A stretch of DNA of 7,421 nt, taken from positions 1 through 7,421 of the forward strand of contig CAMWUU010000177.1 in NCBI GenBank assembly GCA_947177515.1. Reading direction: 5' to 3'. Shown piece after piece: positions 5,370 through 7,421 of this stretch; positions within the stretch are counted from its first letter, which is position 1; each line of letters opens with the position of its first letter. Both the position numbers and the translations under genes were made by a program. The notes beneath the pieces are model-generated. The model saw nothing but the letters and a program-made list of their open reading frames with translations. It was not told the DNA's origin and did not search any database. The DNA is from an uncultured Lachnospiraceae bacterium. Its GTDB lineage: Bacteria > Bacillota > Clostridia > Lachnospirales > Lachnospiraceae.

Positions 5370-5786
5370 TTAATTTCCTTCCCCTTCTGCCCTAAGTTTT
5401 CCATCGAAATCCCCCGCCCTAATGGTCTTAACGCCAAACATAAAATACAGAATATGGAACAGCCATACACAGGCAAGAACCACCCTTCCCACCAAAACCT
5501 GGTTCATCATAATAAACCCAACTGACATCAAAACTGTCACCGTTACCATAATCTTAATCTTGGTCTTTTTGGTCATTCCCCTTCCTTTTACATAACTTTC
5601 CAAATTATTCCTATATAGTTTTGTATTAGCAAACCAATTATGTAGCTTTTCTGAACTTCTCGCAAAACAGAACGCTGCGAGCAAAAGGAACGGGAACGCA
5701 GGTAAAAGAGGAAGAACCGCCCCCAAAGCTCCCAGCCCAACACTGATACAACCTAAAATAACATACAGAATTTTTTTAAGTTTCAT
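5370..5786 (-). CDS. DUF454 / YbaN-family inner-membrane protein
   Basis: A 138-residue integral membrane protein of the DUF454 (YbaN) family. The family signature is clear at residues 10-50: ILGCISVGLGALGAVLPLLP, then FPFLLLAAFCFARSSEKLHNW, then a polar segment with LYRNNLESYVKGRGMTKKTK. Two further hydrophobic stretches lie at about 78-95 and 99-118, giving roughly three or four membrane passes. Its function is unknown; homologues often neighbour other small or redox-related genes, and I do not assign a reaction. I chose the ATG at 5786 (MKLKK), because GAGAGGGA stands five bases before it. An in-frame ATG at 5801 (MRGNI) lacks such a site. The start overlaps the end of the YgbA-family gene by 11 bases, so the two are very likely translated from one message. 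Confidence 0.93.
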   Translation of the reverse strand: MKLKKILYVILGCISVGLGALGAVLPLLPAFPFLLLAAFCFARSSEKLHNWFANTKLYRNNLESYVKGRGMTKKTKIKIMVTVTVLMSVGFIMMNQVLVGRVVLACVWLFHILYFMFGVKTIRAGDFDGKLRAEGEGN

Positions 5787-6165
5787 TATATTCCCTCTCA
5801 TTCCGCCGCGGATGCGGCATCTTAGCTAATTTTCCCAATCGCCTTTTCTCTTTTTTCCTTTCCAAAATATGGCGCACGGCTGTCACAGGATGGCAGAAAA
5901 TCATTCTCGGCCCCGAAAAGCGCATAACCACGCGGATCTTCTCCCTCATCCCCTGCTGATAGCAGTGTACTTTGCAGTTAGAACAAAATGTTTTTGTTTC
6001 CATAAATGGGCATTTGTCGCTTCGCTCCCTTGCATAGGTATTTAACGCTTCGCATTCTGTGCACAGTCCGCCTTTATTTCCGTGTTGTTTCCTGCAATAC
6101 AGGGCGATCATCTCCGACACCATATCCTTTTCCCGTTCCCGCTTTGTATGGATCTGCTTTGCCAT
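5776..6165 (-). CDS. ygbA: YgbA-family cysteine-rich protein (nitrosative-stress associated)
   Basis: A 129-residue soluble protein whose pattern matches the YgbA family (Pfam name 'nitrous oxide-stimulated promoter'). Visible landmarks are EMIALYC at 18-24, CTEC at 35-38, C52, CSNCKVHCY at 61-69, MRFSGPRM at 81-88 and HP at 92-93. The cysteines at 24, 35, 38, 52, 61, 64 and 68 suggest a bound metal or Fe-S cluster, which is inference. In E. coli the family member is tied to nitric-oxide stress through NsrR; the biochemical activity is not known to me. The start is the ATG preceded by AGGAAGGTGAG. The tail (residues 104-129) is very basic. The last 11 bases overlap the DUF454 gene, implying translational coupling. 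The gene follows the ABC exporter by 89 bases and may be co-transcribed with it. Confidence 0.9.
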   Translation of the reverse strand: MAKQIHTKREREKDMVSEMIALYCRKQHGNKGGLCTECEALNTYARERSDKCPFMETKTFCSNCKVHCYQQGMREKIRVVMRFSGPRMIFCHPVTAVRHILERKKEKRRLGKLAKMPHPRRNEREYNET

Positions 6166-6190
6166 CCACTCACCTTCCTATTCTGATTTA

Positions 6191-6202
6191 GCACCGAAGT
6201 GC
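6191..6202 (-). other. Small UUCG-loop hairpin before the YgbA-family gene
   Basis: On the transcribed strand GCACTTCGGTGC folds into a 4-bp stem closed by C-G around a UUCG loop, an unusually stable tetraloop. It sits in the leader of the YgbA-family gene, about 25 bases before the start codon. No U-tract follows on that strand. It may affect mRNA stability or access to the ribosome binding site, or mean nothing. Confidence 0.3.
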
Positions 6203-6236
6203 AAGCCCTTTTTTAATGCAGGCAAATACTCTTATC

Positions 6237-6248
6237 ATGCCAAGGCAT
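6237..6248. other. 12-bp palindrome in the ABC exporter-ygbA gap
   Basis: ATGCCAAGGCAT has perfect 5-bp arms around two bases. It lies 7 bases past the stop codon of the ABC exporter and about 70 bases before the YgbA-family start. It could be an operator or chance. No T-tract follows, so it is not a convincing terminator. I found no good -35/-10 pair in this 89-base gap. Confidence 0.25.
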
Positions 6249-6254
6249 TTTCTT

Positions 6255-7421
6255 TTATGAAACACGTCCTGTCTGTGACAGGCATTCCACAGAATAAACG
6301 GTATCCACAATCCGCATGGTGGACTGCCTATGGGATACTAAGACCACCGTTTTTCCATCCCGTTCTTCACGCAGGGATTTCAGTATAACTGCTTCATTTA
6401 AACTGTCAAGATTACTGGTTGGTTCATCAAGGAGCAGGAAGGGCGCATTATGCAGAAACGCCCTTGCAAGCCCCAGCCGCTGACGCTCCCCACCCGAAAG
6501 TGTATCCCCAAGTTCCCCAACAGGCGTATCATATCCCTTAGGCAAACCCATGATAAAATCATGGACGGAGGCTTTCCTGCAGGCTGCTTCCATTTCAGCA
6601 TCCGAGGCGTTTTGCTTTGCAATCCGCAGATTATTCCTAATGCTATCATGGAACAGATGGGTTTCCTGCGTCATAAAACTTTCCAGCTCCCTAAGACCAG
6701 ATGTACTGATTTCCCTTATATTCCTGCCCGAGATATCCACCCTTCCGCTATTTACATCCCAGAAACGCATAAAGAGCTTTAACAGCGTGGACTTCCCGCT
6801 GCCGCTTTTCCCGGTCAGTCCAATTATTTTTCCTTCCGGAATTGGTAAAGACACACGGTCAAGGATCATTTCTTCCCCGTAAGAAAAGCTAACATTTTCT
6901 GCGAAAGCACCTTCAAACTCAATTTCCTCTTTTCCCCTCACTTCCTGTACAGCAGGCGTTTCCTCAAGAATATCCAGCACACGGTTTCCAGCGGCAAAGG
7001 TATTTTGCAGTGTACTTCCGAGGTTTGCTAACGCCACAGCAGGCCCGAAGGAAGAAAAAAGGGCAATTACTGGAATCAACACTCCTGTAAAATCTACCAC
7101 ATCGTTTTGGTACAGGGCTGCGGATAAAAACAACATACATAAATCAAATGCCAAAATCACCGTATTAGTGGCTGCCATATTTCTCCCAGCGGCGCGCTTC
7201 ATCCGCTTTTCGGTTTCTGAAAGAAGATCCGTCTTCTTATTTATCTGCGAAAGGCGTTCCTTTCCCTGGCCGTACTGTACTGTTTCAAAAAGCCCCCTCA
7301 GACTATCAAGAACAAATCCGCTTAATTCTCCCGATCCGGTACGGAATTTAGAAGCAGCACCAATACCCCCTCTTCCCCCGCCACTTAATTTTGAGGTAGG
7401 AAGCGGGCTTACAATTCCGAC
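6255..7421 (-). CDS. ABC exporter, fused membrane and ATPase domains (5' end outside window)
   Basis: This is the C-terminal 388 residues of an ABC transporter half-exporter; the reading frame stays open to the right edge, so the start is missing. Residues 1 to about 130 of the fragment are the end of the membrane domain, with hydrophobic helices near 85-105 and 111-130. The ATPase domain follows: Walker A GKSGSGKST at 204-212, Q-loop in FMTQETHLF near 250-257, signature LSGGERQRLGLARA starting at 308, Walker B FLLLDEPTSNLD starting at 328, and the switch histidine in VLVSHRQST near 364. Such proteins pump substrates outward as dimers, and a partner gene probably lies just upstream, outside the window. 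The Q-loop and following NLRIA stretch resemble CydC/CydD thiol exporters, but this is a loose likeness and the substrate is unknown. The C-terminus is short after the H-loop. Confidence 0.95.
   Translation of the reverse strand, partial: VGIVSPLPTSKLSGGGRGGIGAASKFRTGSGELSGFVLDSLRGLFETVQYGQGKERLSQINKKTDLLSETEKRMKRAAGRNMAATNTVILAFDLCMLFLSAALYQNDVVDFTGVLIPVIALFSSFGPAVALANLGSTLQNTFAAGNRVLDILEETPAVQEVRGKEEIEFEGAFAENVSFSYGEEMILDRVSLPIPEGKIIGLTGKSGSGKSTLLKLFMRFWDVNSGRVDISGRNIREISTSGLRELESFMTQETHLFHDSIRNNLRIAKQNASDAEMEAACRKASVHDFIMGLPKGYDTPVGELGDTLSGGERQRLGLARAFLHNAPFLLLDEPTSNLDSLNEAVILKSLREERDGKTVVLVSHRQSTMRIVDTVYSVECLSQTGRVS

Noticed and set aside
1..7421. CRISPR arrays, tRNA or rRNA genes, insertion sequences, integrase or attachment sites
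   Set aside because: I saw no spaced direct repeats, cloverleaf-like sequences, transposase or recombinase frames, or terminal inverted repeats. The gene order looks like ordinary chromosome.

Overview
The window looks like a chromosomal segment of a gut-type Firmicute, most likely a Lachnospiraceae-like clostridium. The reasons are AGGAGG-type ribosome binding sites, sigma-A promoters with 17-bp spacers, moderate GC in genes with AT-rich intergenic DNA, and protein features that resemble that family (the DinB opening HIDVNSAF, the HxlR/MATE pairing, the YgbA/DUF454 pair). This assignment is inference; no rRNA or other marker gene is present. All eight genes are on the minus strand, so transcription runs from base 7421 towards base 1.

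In transcription order: (1) the C-terminal part of an ABC exporter with fused membrane and ATPase domains, cut by the right edge (7421-6255). (2) A cysteine-rich YgbA-family protein (6165-5776), overlapped by a DUF454/YbaN-family membrane protein (5786-5370). (3) A two-domain gene joining a MATE efflux transporter to a cytidylate-kinase-like domain (5108-3141). It has its own strong promoter and a long leader hairpin ending in a U-tract, and a compact terminator follows it. (4) An HxlR-family regulator (3010-2678) with its own promoter and a palindrome in its leader. (5) An SRAP/YedK DNA-protein-crosslink protein (2587-1973). (6) DNA polymerase IV (1854-631), reading from a TTG start behind a textbook SOS promoter with two LexA boxes. 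(7) A 103-residue protein I do not recognise (587-276), directly behind polymerase IV and followed by a large hairpin. The left 228 bases hold no gene, but they carry a good leftward promoter whose GC-rich leader runs off the window.

The left half therefore reads as a DNA-damage tolerance group: SRAP for abasic sites, Pol IV for translesion synthesis, and an unknown small partner. The middle is an efflux and regulator module. The right part is a possible nitrosative or redox stress group. The points most worth a second look are the LexA-controlled promoter buried between SRAP and dinB, the MATE-kinase fusion, and the attenuator-like leader in front of it.
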